This document shows positions 25,469 to 38,160 of a DNA stretch of 64,000 nt, in pieces. Position numbers and translations under genes: made by a program. The DNA is from Ochotona curzoniae (lineage: Eukaryota > Chordata > Mammalia > Lagomorpha > Ochotonidae): assembly GCF_017591425.1 (NCBI RefSeq), contig NW_024465746.1, forward strand, positions 558,001 to 622,000, in the 5' to 3' direction. Each line of letters opens with the position of its first letter. Position 1 is the first letter of the stretch. The notes below the pieces were generated by a model, which was given only the letters and a program-made list of their open reading frames with translations, did no database searches and had not been told where the DNA came from.

Positions 25469-26150
25469 ACACCCCTTATACGCACGGTCAGCCTGTTTCC
25501 AGAGGACAGATTCTGTCGAGGGAAGGCAAGAGATGAGTTGAGACCTGCTGCCTGTGGAGGAGTGTTGTAAGAGGAAAAGGGGCAGAATGGCTTCATTCTC
25601 ACAGCTTGGCTGGTTTCAACCATAACCACATAGGCTTAGTGATCACAAGGCAGTGGCTGAATCTCAGTGTGCGAGCCTCATCCCTGATTCTACAAAGTTC
25701 TTTTTGTTCCAAAATTCATGATCCCAAATTAGGTTCAGATCGCCCTGCCCAGTTAAGTTTTTCTTGCTGGCAAAAAAAATGTGCCTAGAATTTTCAGGGG
25801 AATTTACAAAGAGGATTTTAAAATTATTAATTTCTAGTCTCAAATGCAGTTACGCTAATTCCACAGAATATAAACATGGATCCAAATCTAAACACAGAAT
25901 CAAAACCATTTATTTTAATTCCCTGAAGTGATGACTTCTGCTGTCATTTTTGTCTCATTACTGTAGCTTTTATCAAACAAGTGTTTAGATAGCCCTTCCT
26001 AGGATTGCTGGTAAAATTGAATCATATCCTATAGATTTTTGGTTATTTGCCATATTGATTTAACAATCTCTTGCGAAGTGTTCCTCAGCCTGATTTCAAA
26101 TGGAGGAATGCTTTTGTATACTATGAATATAATGTCTTATTTTAAAACTT
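25469..26150. other. Unique AT-rich intronic DNA
   Basis: No gene or repeat recognised. Confidence 0.45.
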
Positions 26151-26151
26151 G

Positions 26152-26435
26152 GTTTTAAGAACATTTTCTTATGAATTTGAGAAGCAGAGAGACAGGAAAA
26201 CTTCCCCATCTTCTGGTTCACTCCCAAAAGCCTGCAATGATTAGGGCTGGCCTGGCCCAAGGGTGCCAAGAATTTAATCCTAGTCTCACTTGGGAGCGGG
26301 GTCAATGTAGTCACTTGAGCCATCCTCCAAAGAGGCGACAGTATAGGGGACTGGGACTTGAACTGAGGTATTCCATCTGACCTGTGATGTAAGTGTCCCA
26401 TCAGATGTCTTCATCGCTACACCAAACGCCCTCCC
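26152..26435 (-). repeat. Old lagomorph C-type SINE
   Basis: Runs from atttgagaagcagagaga through ctggttcactcccaaaagc and gagccatcctccaaag to acaccaaacgccctcccc. Old copy in reverse. Confidence 0.8.
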
Positions 26436-26935
26436 CAGACTCACTTTCCTGTCTCTGGTTCCAACCCATTGTTTTTGTAAGTAGCACCTGTGACTCTCTA
26501 CTCTTGATCTTGGAGCAGAATGTATGTCTTTCTGCAACACACACCTGCTAGGATTCCTCTGTCAGCCCTGGCCTGGGTCCCCCACAATGGTGAGAGCATG
26601 CTCTTCTGGGGCTGCTCTGATTCAGCAGCAGGGGCGTGCACAAGACTCCCTTCTGTGTCGCAGAGGTGACTGACTGCAAAGCAAGACATGCTCTGTGGTT
26701 TATAATTGGGACTGCTGCTATTGGGAGCCGGGGCACAGCTACTGATCCCTGTTGTAGAGCTGGATCAGAGCCTAGACTATAACGCACGCTTGTCTTAGAG
26801 ATTTCCAGTCACTACAAGGGCATTCTGAGCAGGAACAAACCTTGGCCGACCATGATGGAGCAGCCTTGACCAGCCCTGTTCACTCTGTTTAACTACCTCC
26901 GCATCACTTGTCAAAGGCCGAGTCTTTCTTTCTTT

Positions 26936-27243
26936 TTAAATGATTTGCTTATTTTTATTTGAAAGGCAGATTTTACATAGAGAGAAGGAGAGGTGATCAG
27001 ATAGAAGCTTTCCATCTGCTGCTTCACTCCTCAAATGGCCTCAAGGGCCAGAGCCGGGCTGAGGAGCTTCCTCTGGGTCTCATATGCAGGCACAGGATTC
27101 CCAGGACTTGGGCCATCCTCCTCTGCCTTGCCAGGTCACAAGCAGTGAACTGGATTGAAGTGGAACAGCTGGCACACGAACTGAAGGGATATGGGATGTG
27201 GCGCCATAGGGCAGAGGATTAGCGCGCTAAGCCACTGTCTGAT
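26936..27243 (-). repeat. Lagomorph C-type SINE, moderately old
   Basis: Shows tttatttgaaaggcagatt, ttccatctgctgcttcac, ggtctcatatgcaggc, gggccatcctcctctgcc and ends gcgcgctaagccactgtc. Reverse orientation. Confidence 0.85.
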
Positions 27244-29579
27244 TCTTCTTATTCCTGTTTTTCAAGTAGTAGAACAAGGGAAATTTACATCTAAGGAGCT
27301 ATTGGTGAATGACTTGTTGATTAAATTCAGTCATTTTTCAATATAAAAATTGCTTAGTAATAACAATGTTCAGACTACCTACCATTCTGGTATTTCTTTC
27401 TCCACTTTTTCTTACATTTAGCAGACAATATTTCTGCTAGGTAGAGGCCAGAGAGCTCACATGGTCAGCACGCCAGCTCGGTGGTCCCTGCAACCCTGTG
27501 GTTGTGGCTTCCCTACGTTTCCAGATGCCTCTTTTCTGAGCAGATGTGTCAAGCTGGTTTTTCAGAAGCGGTGTGCCTGATCCTACTGCTCAAGGAAGGG
27601 CAGTGTGTGTTTGTGGAAGTATAAGATGGTTGTACATCTATTTTTGCCTTGTGTTTGTACTCTGAGCTTATTGGGCATTTTGCCTAGAAGTAATTGACTT
27701 TTCTTCCCTTCTCACTCCCCACCCTTTCAGGTCAGAAATAGGTTTCTAAAGCCTTTGGGCAGTCTGGTCAGTAGATGCTGTAAAATGGTCGAACTGTCAA
27801 ATTTGATGCTTCCTGCACTGGGTTCCTCTTACTTCCAGAAGACAAGCACAAATAGCCCCTTTTTACTTTCCTGGGTTTTTTTTTTTCCCCTCTCTCTTTC
27901 TCTCTCCCCCCTTATTCCTTGCCCCTCCTCTCATTTCTTTATTGTTATTGGATCTGGTAGGCCAGGCTTGGCATTCGACCTATCCAAGGTCAGAGGGCAC
28001 TGCTGCCTTCTGTCCTGGCAAAGCCCAACATCACAGATGCCACGCGGTGCCAACCGGTGGGAAAGAGGACAAAGGTACGAGTAGCTGAATCCCAACCAGA
28101 TCTCCTGGCTCCCTGAATTCCCTTCCTTACCTTCTGTTCTTGGAAAAGCTTGGCCTAGCTTGTACTAGGAGCTAAGATTTAACTCTGGGCATATCCTTGT
28201 GCTGAAAGGAAGAACTGGAAAATGTTTGACAGCTTGCACATTGTGGTGTAAGATGCAAGATGCTCTGGACTTCCGTCAAAGCCTAGGTGGAGGCTGCGCT
28301 GAGGCTGAGGGCAGGAGATACTCAATGGACAGCACTGGGAATGACTTGTACCCGAAATCCCCCTGACCTCCTCGGATCCTGGGGACTGGCAAGGAGAGGT
28401 TCTTTCTGTTCCTTTTGAGGATTTCGGCAAAGATGTCAGTCCGCGAAGCTGCCTTGATGCCGTATCTTGGTTGAGGGGCTGTTTTCCCCGTCCATCAGTC
28501 TTCCCGTGCTATGGGCACAGCCAGCTGCATGTTTGGCTGCACTGTTCCAGGATGGAGGTTGCGGGGACTTGCCATGCACCCAGTCAGTGCACTGCAGGTG
28601 TCCGGAAATGCTCATTCATGGTTCCAGCCTTCAGATAAATGACTTCCTCCTGGCCTGTCTTTATCCTGAAACTCACTTACAAAGCTTTGCTCTTAAAATA
28701 CTTCTTCAGATTTGGGTAACTGAGCTAGTGTCCCTGCATCTTTTTGTCACTACTCTCAGAATCCTGGTCTTCCTCGAGAGTGATGGAGGCAGCATCAGCA
28801 GCCACTACCAGCTAGTCAAGTGAGTGATTTTTTTTGAGCCCAATTCTTGAAGTCAACTGTTCCTTTCCTATTGAAAATGCTTGATGACACATCGCGTTCT
28901 CTTTTAGGTCAAGTCAACAACTTGTTTTAAATCTTCTTGGCTAGATCTTCAGGATTAGGATCTATCTAAGTCTATTATCTAGATAAACTGAAATAAATAA
29001 GGTCAGAGCTTACAGGATGTATTATCAAGAACGAAACATGTCTACATTGCTTGGTATGTTCTGAGAAAAACACAGCTTAGAGGGACTGTGTTATTGAATG
29101 TGACAGGGGATGGGTTGTGGCGGTTGTGGGTGGGACTGATGTGTGACCAGCTGCAAGGACCACTGAGCAGTGAGGAGGACAAACACACACACACTCAGTG
29201 TTAGCATTATGCAGACTAACCATCGCTACGATCTGTTGGTAGAGAGTACACTAGGAGAGAAACTTCCATAATAATCAAATAAAGCTAAATGTTATTTGTG
29301 CGGTTTCTTAGCAGCTTCCTGTGCGGAGTCTGTTTCTTAATGCCTGCTGAGCTTAGCCCCTGCCTTAGGCACGTGTTTGCCGCTCTGCACCTCTTGCCAG
29401 CCTTGGTGGGTTATGAGGCTCACCAGTGCCGGGTTAGCCTTCTACTCTGATCGGGTTTGGCCAATAAAGGGAAAACAATGGCAAGGGTGGATGGCTCTCT
29501 GCCGGAGGTGGCTCTGCGATTCTCTCCTATTCTTTGAAGCTTTCTTTAAATCAAGTCTGTCCCAAGAGGTTTGTTAAAA
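27244..29579. other. Unique intronic DNA
   Basis: A pyrimidine tract runs at 27870-27950 (cctctctctttctctctcc). Otherwise there is unique sequence with no gene or confident transposon. Confidence 0.45.
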
Positions 29580-29591
29580 CCTCTTCAGTCA

Positions 29592-29926
29592 GGCCTGGTG
29601 CAGTAGCCTAGTGGCTAAAATCCTCTCCTTGCACGCCCGGGATCCCATATAGGTGCCTGTTTGTATCCTGGCTGCTCCATTTCCCTTCCAGCTCCCTGCT
29701 TGGGGCCTTGGAAAGCAGACAAGAACGGCCCAAAGCTTTGGGACCCTGCACCCACATGGGAGACCTGGAAGAGGCTCCTGACGCCTGGCTTTGGATCAGC
29801 TCAGCACTGATCATTGTGGCCACTTGGGGAGTGAAATAGCAGGTGGAAGTTCTTCCTCTCTGTCTCTCTTTCACTCTGTGAATCTGACTTTCCAATAAAA
29901 ATACATAAATCTTAAAAAAAAAGAAG
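29592..29926 (+). repeat. Lagomorph C-type SINE with perfect target duplication
   Basis: Full length, ending in an A-rich tail at about 29912-29926. A perfect 12-base duplication, cctcttcagtca, flanks it at 29580-29591 and 29927-29938, so both ends of the insertion are fixed precisely. Confidence 0.97.
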
Positions 29927-30532
29927 CCTCTTCAGTCACCCAGTCTGTGAGGTGGGCAGGATGCCACCTGGGGCTTGTTAGAATGTGGATAGCACAGTGT
30001 GTATTTGACCAGGAAAGTAAATACAAGTTGATTATGCTAGGGGTTAAAGCATGCGAAAGTTAGAGCAAAGCTGATATTGTTCAGCCAGACTCGACGGTGC
30101 TCTCAGGGGTCCTTCTGTGACCAGCACTCCTGCTTCCTGCATAGCTGAAGACAGGGCAGCATCAGTGTCCTTCCAAGGAAGGGAAAGTCACAGAGAATTT
30201 TCTGAGTTTCTCATTTGAGGAAATGTTTCCTGCGTTTCTGCAATGAAGTCGTTTTGAGAAGAACTCTTCAAAGCTTCATCGATTTGGTGCTCCACCTTTA
30301 TGTATTCATTTTGGGACCTTCTCTGGGATGCAGGAGTGGCTTCAACACTGTCTGTGCCATTAGGGTCTTATCATGAGGAGCGAGCGCTTTAGTGCAAGTG
30401 TGTTAAGTGCATATAGAGATGAAAGTGAACAAATCCCTGGAGACACATGCCGGGAAGTGCCTCATTCAGCATCCAGCATCCAGAAGTTTTCTGAGTATAA
30501 TCATGAAGGAAACTTGGGGAGCAATAGGTCTT

Positions 30533-30825
30533 CTTTATATATAAAAATTTATTTATTTCTTTGAAGTGAGAGTTATACAGAGAGAAATATAGACAGAGAC
30601 AGAGGGGGCTCCACTTCTCCAGGATGGCCACCGTGGCAAGTGCTGAGCCAGGCAGGAGCCAGGAGCCCCGTGCGGATCTGCGTGCGTGCAAGGAAGCGAA
30701 CACTTGGGCCATCATGCTGCTTTTCCTCGGCCATTCCCGTGGAGGGAGCTGAATCGGAAGTGGAACAGTTGGGATAGGAAATGGAACTTCTTCAGGGAGA
30801 TAACATTACCCACAATGCCGGGCCT
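30533..30825 (-). repeat. Old lagomorph C-type SINE
   Basis: Tail side aaaatttatttatttcttt, then gagagaaatatagacagag, ggagccaggagccccg, gggccatcatgctgc and the end cacaatgccgggcct. Reverse orientation, diverged in the middle. Confidence 0.82.
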
Positions 30826-31435
30826 CTGCAATATGTCTTAGTACAAAAGGGAAGAGAGAAATAGAAACGAGGCAAAGGCTGAACTCCGGCAGGCAGGTGG
30901 CTGTGCCTGCAGAGATGGGTGTGTCTGCAAGGCGATGGCAGCAGAGGCAGGTGCCGGAGCCTCGCTTCTGGAGGGAGTGATGAGTGGGCCCTGTTATTGC
31001 CAAAGCTGATTCAAATGCTGGAGTGGTTTCCCTTGAAGAAGGATGAATCCTCTGTGCAGGTGAGCAGAGTCCTGGTGGGAACCTGAAATGGAGCGTGGGC
31101 CACGCTTGCTGACAAGCTCTGGAGAGAATGAGGAAGGCAAGGAGCACCAGAAGGCTCAGGACACAGGTAGTGAGCAAACAAAGCGATAAATAGAGTTGAC
31201 TGTGTTCACAGAGAACGCCAGAGCGCCAAGCTGGTCTGCCATTGCACAGTGAGGTTAAAAACTCCTTGAGAATCAAAGTGAAAACACTTTTATGAACTGG
31301 AGACATATACATCTATTTACCCTAAGTTGAAGAAAAGCCAAGAGATTGAGAGAGAGAGAGACTCATGTCTGTGTTACACAGAATGCTGTGTGCAGGTGGT
31401 GGCCCTGTGCTAACGCCCTGACACTCCTTGGGGGA

Positions 31436-31769
31436 ACTACAGTCCGGGTGGGCTACTGTAACCGAATATCACAGACTTGGTGACTTACAAATACTGCGTG
31501 GTTACCTTTTACTATTCTGGCTGTGGGTCCAAGGTCACGGCACCAGCAGGCCCAGCATCTTGCAACGCCCCATGCCCAGGATTGTGGACAGTCCCTTCTT
31601 GCTGGGTGCTCCCATGAGCTCACTGGTGGATCACAATCGTTTTGTCTTCAGGACTTAATCACTGCCTGCCACTCCCCCTGCAAAGGCCCCATCTAACTGC
31701 CCCCTTGAGGGTTAGGATCTAACATACAAGTTTGGGGCTGATACAAACATCCAGCCCTTAGCAGCTGAG
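31436..31769 (-). repeat. ERVL-MaLR (MLT1-like) LTR relic
   Basis: In reverse orientation it follows the well-known MaLR LTR layout: gggctactgtaaccgaat, cacagacttggtgactta, gggtccaaggtcacgg, a centre with catgagctcactggtgg, then aaaggccccatctaac, gagggttaggatctaacata and a terminal acatccagccctt. It is an old non-coding retroviral-type LTR with no coding content and many mutations. The exact subfamily is not certain. Confidence 0.75.
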
Positions 31770-31949
31770 ATTGGTCCATTTCCATTAGTTGGCCACTAAA
31801 GTATATAATAACTAACTTTATTCCCGGAGTGGGGTGGTGGTGGAAGTCCCTGTAGGTTGAAACACAATGAGAATTAAAAATCCCATTTCCCCTTATAATC
31901 CCATGTCTCCTTCTCATTAACAAACGAACACACCTGAATTAGGGTTGAC

Positions 31950-32208
31950 ACTTGCACAACAATTCTGTACTGCTGGAACATTCATATCCGGCATTCAAGT
32001 GCTGGCTTCTAGTTTCAGACATTTCTGGTCCCAGGTCCCTCCTCATGTGCTTCTGGAGGGCTGGTGTGCTGGCCCAAGGACTCGGGTCCCCGTCCCATGT
32101 AGGAGACCAGAATGGTCTAGTTCTGGCTTGTGCGGGCACTAGTGGGTGAACCACGGGGTGAAAATCACTTAATCTCTCAAGTAAAAATGGAAATAAAATT
32201 TTAAAAAT
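31950..32208 (+). repeat. Old lagomorph C-type SINE, diverged
   Basis: Shows ggcattcaagtgctggc, ctcctcatgtgcttctgg, catgtaggagaccag and an A-rich tail. The fit is partial; the 5' end is uncertain. Confidence 0.6.
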
Positions 32209-32786
32209 GAAATGATTTCTTTTGTGTTATGATAAAGTTGGATATTTTTCATGTCTGCCATCTTCTCCAGAAACTCAGATTCATGAGTTGCTGGCTTTGT
32301 TTCATGAATATCGCACAGCACTCGCAATTGGCCATCTCTGTATGCTTTCCACCTGCTTATTCATCTTCTAACTAAACCAGTTTCTCGAATTTTGCATGTT
32401 GAATTTTTCATATCCCTAACATAAATCAGATGACATTTTCAAAGTCAACCTTATGCTAATTTTTATAATCCCAGTCAGTGTCATGTTTCTGATACAACAA
32501 TCGATGTGTAAAGATTGGTGTACATTAGCAGGAGTGCTGCTTTGCAAAGCATATGAATTCAGTTCAGTACAAGTTGCAGCTGTTGATGGCTCTCGCTGCG
32601 TGGGACCTGCACTTGACCATGGGTGCATGAGGCATCGCACAAACTTCTGAAGGTCCTGAGTCCCCTTGGCCCAGCTCCCCTCTCTCCATCCATCTTGCCC
32701 TTCTTACTTCCTGCCCTCATTCCTTTTTCTTCTTCCTTCTGCTCCCAAAGTAACATTTTTTTTTTTGTTACTCTTACAATTCAAGG
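32209..32786. other. Unique intronic DNA
   Basis: Nothing recognised apart from a pyrimidine-rich segment at 32660-32770. Confidence 0.45.
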
Positions 32787-32797
32787 AAGTTTTTCTT

Positions 32798-33131
32798 TTT
32801 TTAAGATTTATTTATTTTTACTGGAAAGTCAGATATACAAAAAGGAGGAAGATAGAGAGGAAGATTCTTTGCCCACTGATTCATTCGATTCATTCCCCAA
32901 GTGACCACAACAGCCAAAGCTGAGCCAATCCGAGGCCAGGAGCCAGGAGCTTCTTCCAGTCTCCCATTTGAGTGTAGGATCCCAAGGCTTTGGGCCATCC
33001 TTGTCTGCTTTCCCAGGCCACAAGCAGGGAGCTGGATGGGAAGCAGGACCTCTGGGACATAAACAGGCACCCAAATGGATTTCTGGTTCATGCAAGTGAG
33101 GACTTAGCTGCTAGGCTACCACGCCAGGCCC
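32798..33131 (-). repeat. Lagomorph C-type SINE with target duplication
   Basis: Full length in reverse, from the tail ttaagatttatttattttt to ccaccacgccaggccc. The 11-base duplication aagtttttctt is at 32787-32797 and 33132-33142. A small duplication gattcattc is present inside at about 32878-32895. Confidence 0.94.
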
Positions 33132-33142
33132 AAGTTTTTCTT

Positions 33143-33690
33143 CTTCTTCTTCTGTCAAGCTAGGAGGACTAACTTAAGGTCGTTCCCAATAAGCCTTTAG
33201 AAACACAAGTCCTCATGTCCTGAGGCCACTGTGAGTAAGGGTGAGGGTGGAGAAGCTAGCCAGCAAATGGACTTGGAGGTGGGTGATAGCTAAGGGGACG
33301 GGAGCATGTCCTTGAAGTTCAGAGAATAGCAAGCACAAAGCTGTGGGAGTTTGGGTGCATGGTGGATAAGGCGGAGGCTGGGCAGGTGCAGAGTCCCTAA
33401 TTTAGATGGAGAAGGAGTCTGAAGAGGTGGGCCAAACCACCTTGAGCTCAAAATGTTTGTATTTTCTTAATGTCTTTATACTCATCTTGAAAATATCAAT
33501 GACATGATTTTGTGGGGCTCTGGGAAGATGAAAATATGTGTTTGTGTGTTCATTCATTCCGTCATCCTTTTTCTTAGGGACTATTTCTGAGTGAATGTCC
33601 GAAGTTTTCCTCTGTTAAATCAGCATGTCATGTTTGCCAAGGCCAGAAGATGGTCCCTATACTAGCTGGTTAGGTTAGAGAAGCAGGAGA
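33143..33690. other. Unique intronic DNA
   Basis: No gene or repeat recognised; sits just upstream of the sense L1. Confidence 0.45.
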
Positions 33691-34300
33691 GACATTCCAA
33701 GATAGCGGAATAGGGTGAGGACAGGTTAAAAAATATGGAGGAGCTTTCGCCAAGGTAAAGCAGAGAGGGTGCAGCCCCGGGAGCTAGGAGAGGACAGGCT
33801 GCTGGGCGAGGGACACCTGTTGCCTGTGGATACAGGGAAGCAGCGGAGACGGCAGAGCAGTCTGCAGTGCTCAGATACCCCTGGGGTGATTGGAGCTCTA
33901 CCAGCAGCCAGGTGGGAAGGGCAGTTCACCGGGAACGCAGGAGGTGAGCAATACAGCCATGGAACTGCCCATTCTGCTAATGTCTTAATCCAACTGTGAG
34001 CAGAAGCAGAGTGAGAGCCCAAGCAGTCAAGTGCAAGAACAGAGTAGGCTTCATGGCCCAGACTCCCAGCAGTGCCACATCAGGAGTCTTATGACATATT
34101 GACACAAAGGCCCTGGGGGTGGAGGCGGGGGGAGCACAGGAATGCACGTGTGGGTAGTCAGGAGAGAACTCATTTCTGATACTGCAACACACTGGAGGGA
34201 GTTGCACGAATGACAGCAAATGAAGGACAGGGCACTAAACAGGACCAGTAAAGTTGACCTGTAGACGTGTGGACAACACAGCTTAGAATCTGGCATCAAG

Positions 34301-34523
34301 GAGCCCTGTGTAATGGTTTGGTTGGCTAAATTCTCTACTTGCAAGTGCCAGGATCCGATATGGGCCCCAGTTCAGGTCCTGGCTGTCCCACTTCCCATCT
34401 AGCTCCCTGTTTACGGCGAGGGAAAGCAGCCTGGTGAACCAGAGGATGGATGATCTTTTACTCTGTCTCTCCAGCGCTTATAAAACTGCCTTTCAAATAA
34501 AAATAAATAAATCTTTTTAAAAA
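34301..34523 (+). repeat. Internally deleted C-type SINE inside the L1 5' region
   Basis: The 5' half (gtgccaggatccgatatggg, cttcccatctagctccct) is joined near 34430 to the 3' end (ggatgatcttttactctg, tttcaaataaaaataaat). About 100 bases of the middle are gone. It inserted after the L1. Confidence 0.88.
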
Positions 34524-34559
34524 TGGCCCCAAGGGGAAAAATCTGCTACTCAAAGTTTC

Positions 34560-35183
34560 AGTGATCAAGAGCAACGTAAGAGACACAGGCTCAATGAACA
34601 CGATCCCTGATACTTCCACTACAGAGGAGCAGAATCTATGTCCACCTCATACTTCACCAAGCATGACATTGAGCACCTGGGCGAGGAAGGATTTTTTTTA
34701 ATGAAATGTTCTAAAGTCCATTAAAGACAGAGAAAAGCAAATAGGGGAGTTCAATGAATTTAAGCGATATGTTACACTGGAAACAGTAACATTGAAACAA
34801 ATTCAAGCTGAATTATTAGGAATGAAGAACACAATAGAATAAATGAAAAATTCAGCAGAAATTCAGATGAAAAATGAGTGAAACAGAAGAAAAAAAAAAT
34901 CTCAGAACTGGAAGGCACCTTCTGCAATAATGCTGAAACAGTCAAAAAGATGGCAAAGGAACTGCGTCAAGCTCAGAAAAGCATTCAGGAATTAAGGGAC
35001 GCCATCAAAAGCCCAGACGTAAGAGTTATGGGAGTTTCAGAGGGCACAGAAGAAGTTGGGTTCGAAGATGTATTCAATGAAGTAAACTTACTTAATATGG
35101 AGAAAGAGTTGGGAAACAAGGTACAGAAGGGGCGCAGAACTCTCAGTGGAAACAATCAAAAGCAATCTTTGCCACCACCATAA
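34560..35183 (+). pseudogene. L1 ORF1 remnant
   Basis: In an intact L1 this encodes an RNA-binding trimeric chaperone. The longest open piece (34878-35183) reads ISELEGTF, a Leu/Lys/Glu-rich coiled-coil end, and then VRVMGVSEG followed by FEDVFNEVN. This corresponds to the coiled-coil/RRM boundary of L1 ORF1p. The N-terminal part upstream is interrupted by stops, and the frame is lost after about 35180. Confidence 0.75.
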
Positions 35184-35579
35184 TCAGGATCTCTTTGGTT
35201 AAATACAGGAAAAGATACTTAAATGTGCATGTGAAAAGAAAAATCAAGTAACTTCTAGTCAGACTCACAGCTGCTCCCTCAGAGGAAACTCTACAGGCCA
35301 GAAGAGAAAGTGGTGACATATTTAAAGTCCTAAAAAGAAAAAAAAAATTGTCAGCCCAGGATAACGTACCCACCAAAGCTTTTCTTTGTCTTTGAAAATG
35401 AAAGAAAATGCTTACGCAGCAAACAAAAATGGAAAGACGTTACCTTTATTAGAACTACCCTACAAATGTTATTTAAAGATGTCCTACTGCCATAGAAAAG
35501 CACTAGTGCCCCCTGAAACTAAAGGCAAACATGGAGAACATTCCAATAAAATGACAAGACTAAATCAGAAAAATTAGTA

Positions 35580-37790
35580 GTGCATTTTAAAAATGATAGC
35601 ACCAAATCGTTACCTATCAATATTACCCCTGAATGTAATGATTTAAACTGAATAATCAGACATAAATTAACAGTCTGGATCGAAAAACAAAGCCAGTGTG
35701 TTACATACAGGAGACACATCTCACCAACAAAGATATGCAGAAACCTATGGTGAAAGGAGGGGAATGGATCTTCTAAGCTAACGGAAAGGAAAAATGAGCT
35801 GGTGTGTCCATTCTTATATCAGAAACAGACTTTGGTGTGAGAAGTAAGAAGAAGGACATCACCTGATGATCAAAGGATCCGAGCAGCAAGAGGAAATTAC
35901 TACAATAAATGTACGTGCACTAAATTCTGGGCACCTAGCTACCTGAAACAGGTATTAATGCATTTAAAGGGAGAAGTAGACTCCAGTACAGTAACAGTAG
36001 AGACCTCAACACCCCATTAACATAATGGACAGATCAACAAGACATTATCTCAGCAAGGAAACTACAGAATTCACCCAGACAATAGAACCAATGGACTTAA
36101 TTGATACCTCTCATCCTGCAGGTGCCAAATGCACTGTTTTTTTTTTTTTTCTATCAGTACATGGAACTTTCTTCAGGACTGATCATATTATAGATCACAA
36201 AACAAGTCTCAGCAAATTTTTTAAAAATTGAAATTATATCATGCATCTTCTCAGACATTGTGGAATGAAACTGGACATCAACAAGTCAAAATACCCTAGA
36301 AGTTAGGCAGATACTTGGAGACAACAATATGCTGCTAAACAAACATGGGTTATAAAGAAATCAAAGAGGGAAATTTAAAAATTGCTTGAAAGGAATAGGG
36401 CATCAGTACAACATATCGAAATCTGTGGGACACAATTAAAGCAGTGTTAAAAGTTCATTTCAGTCAATGTCAGTGTCAAGAAATTAGAAAAAGCACCAAG
36501 TAAATGAGCCAAGCATATATCTGAAGCAGGTTGCAAGAAGAGGAGACAGCAAAACAATCCTAAAATCAGCAATAAAGAAGACATAAGCAAAATGAAGGAA
36601 GAAATAAACCAAACAGACACCAAAAGAAGAATACATAACATCAACAAATCAAATAGCTGCTTCTTTAATAAAATCAGCAAAGTAGCTCCCCACTAGCATA
36701 GCGAATCAAAAAGAAAAGGAAGGAGGATACAAATCAGTAGGTGCAGAGATGAAAAAGTAAATGTAACAGCATATTTCTCAGACGTACATGATAATCAGGA
36801 ATTACTACAAGCAACTATACATCAACAGGTTGGAAGAACTGAAAGAAATGGATGGATTTTTGGACACATACAATCTACTACAATCAAATCATGAGGCAAT
36901 TAATAATTTAAATGGCTCTATAACCATGGCAGAGAATGAATAGTAATTAAATCCCTCCCAATCAAGAAAAGACTTGAATCAAATGTTTTCACTGGCTAAT
37001 TCTACCAAACGTTTCAAGAAGAACTTACAGCAGTTCTCCAAAGGCCATTAAAAAATCTAAACAGAGATAAACCTTCCAAATTCTTTTTATGAAGCCAATA
37101 TCGTGTTAATATCAAAACCAGGTAGAGACACAACAGAGAAAGAGAACTAGAGACCGATATCCCTGATGAACATAGACAGAACAATCCTTAAAAATAATAT
37201 TAGCCAACAGAATCCAACAATTCATCAGACAGATCAATCACCCACACCAGTGGGATTTATCCCTGACAGGTGGGGGATGACCCAACATATGAAAGTCTAT
37301 AAATGTGATATACCACATCAATAAATTGAAGAATAAAACCCATGTGTTCATCTCAATAGGTGCAGAGAAGGTATTTGATACAATTTAATACCATTTGATG
37401 CTTGAAATCCTAAAGAAATTGTCACAGAAGGAACAGTCCACAGCAGCAATTACGGAAGTCAGTATGGAGAATGCCAAGACCACTAAAAATTGTTTTACTC
37501 TATGACCCAACTCTCCCACTTACACGAATATATCCAAAGGAACGGAAACCTGCGTAGGAAGAGGTGGTCTGTAATTCTATATTTACAGCAGCACAACCTA
37601 CCACAGCAAAGATATGGAAACAACCCAGATGCCTGTTAAAACAGGAAACTGGGGTCATCTACCCCAAGTGATGTTCTCAGCCATTAAGCAGAATGAATAG
37701 TAACAAAAGGATCCCAACTGGAGGTCATTATGCTCAAACAAGCCAATCCCAAAAGGACAAATATCATATGAGGCAACTCCATGCAAAACG
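35580..37790 (+). pseudogene. L1 ORF2 remnant (endonuclease-reverse transcriptase)
   Basis: Scattered blocks match L1 ORF2 at nucleotide level in the correct order: a 5' block around 35690-35760 (acatacaggagacacatct), the block at 35900-36230, and RT-region text at 37080-37390 (aatattagccaacagaatc). Frameshifts, stops and a T-run insertion at 36138-36151 break it. The central to late RT region is deleted. Confidence 0.75.
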
Positions 37791-38160
37791 CATGATCAAT
37801 AGATACATAGATAAACATTTATATACATTTATTCATCTAGAGGAACTGTATAAATGAGACCAGTTTTCTGAAAGGTGAAGATACACTGTGTCTTATGATC
37901 CATCTTATGATGGACTCCCAATGAAAATGGTAAATATAGCTCGACAATAGGATGTTAGACTTTCTATTGTTGTCTGTACCTACAATGCCATGATACACTT
38001 CAATAGCAGAATGATGGACTTAACGATTGTTCCTGAAAAATGATACTGTTGTAATGATACAGGGGACAACCATGGGGAGGGGCGGTGAATGATTAGTATG
38101 GAGGGGACATTTCTGAGTCTATGGAACTATATCACAAAAAAGAAATATTTTGTTCTTAAA

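Larger units (their letters stand above)
33692..38160 (+). mobile_element. Sense-oriented L1 relic with 5' UTR, ORF1, ORF2 and 3' UTR
   Basis: The left end reads cattccaagatagcggaata, a decayed form of the aagatggcgg YY1-type motif found at L1 5' ends, followed by a GC-richer 5' UTR to about 34300. A SINE interrupts it at 34301-34523. ORF1 remnants follow (34560-35180), then ORF2 remnants from about 35580: endonuclease-like text near 36000-36230 (agacctcaacacccc, cacaaaacaagtctcagca), reverse-transcriptase text near 37080-37380, and the ORF2 C-terminal region at 37430-37780 (atatggaaacaaccc, actggaggtcattatg). A 3' UTR reaches about 38160. At 4.4 kb it is shorter than an intact L1 (about 6 kb); much of ORF2 between 37390 and 37430 is missing. 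It has many stops and cannot be active. Confidence 0.88.

Noticed and set aside
30806..31312. 168-codon - strand frame with hydrophobic stretches
   Set aside because: Partly in a SINE; hydrophobicity comes from T/C-rich DNA read in this frame. No family recognised.
34878..35183. Coiled-coil open frame as a host gene
   Set aside because: The text and its surroundings match L1 ORF1, so it was annotated as a transposon remnant.
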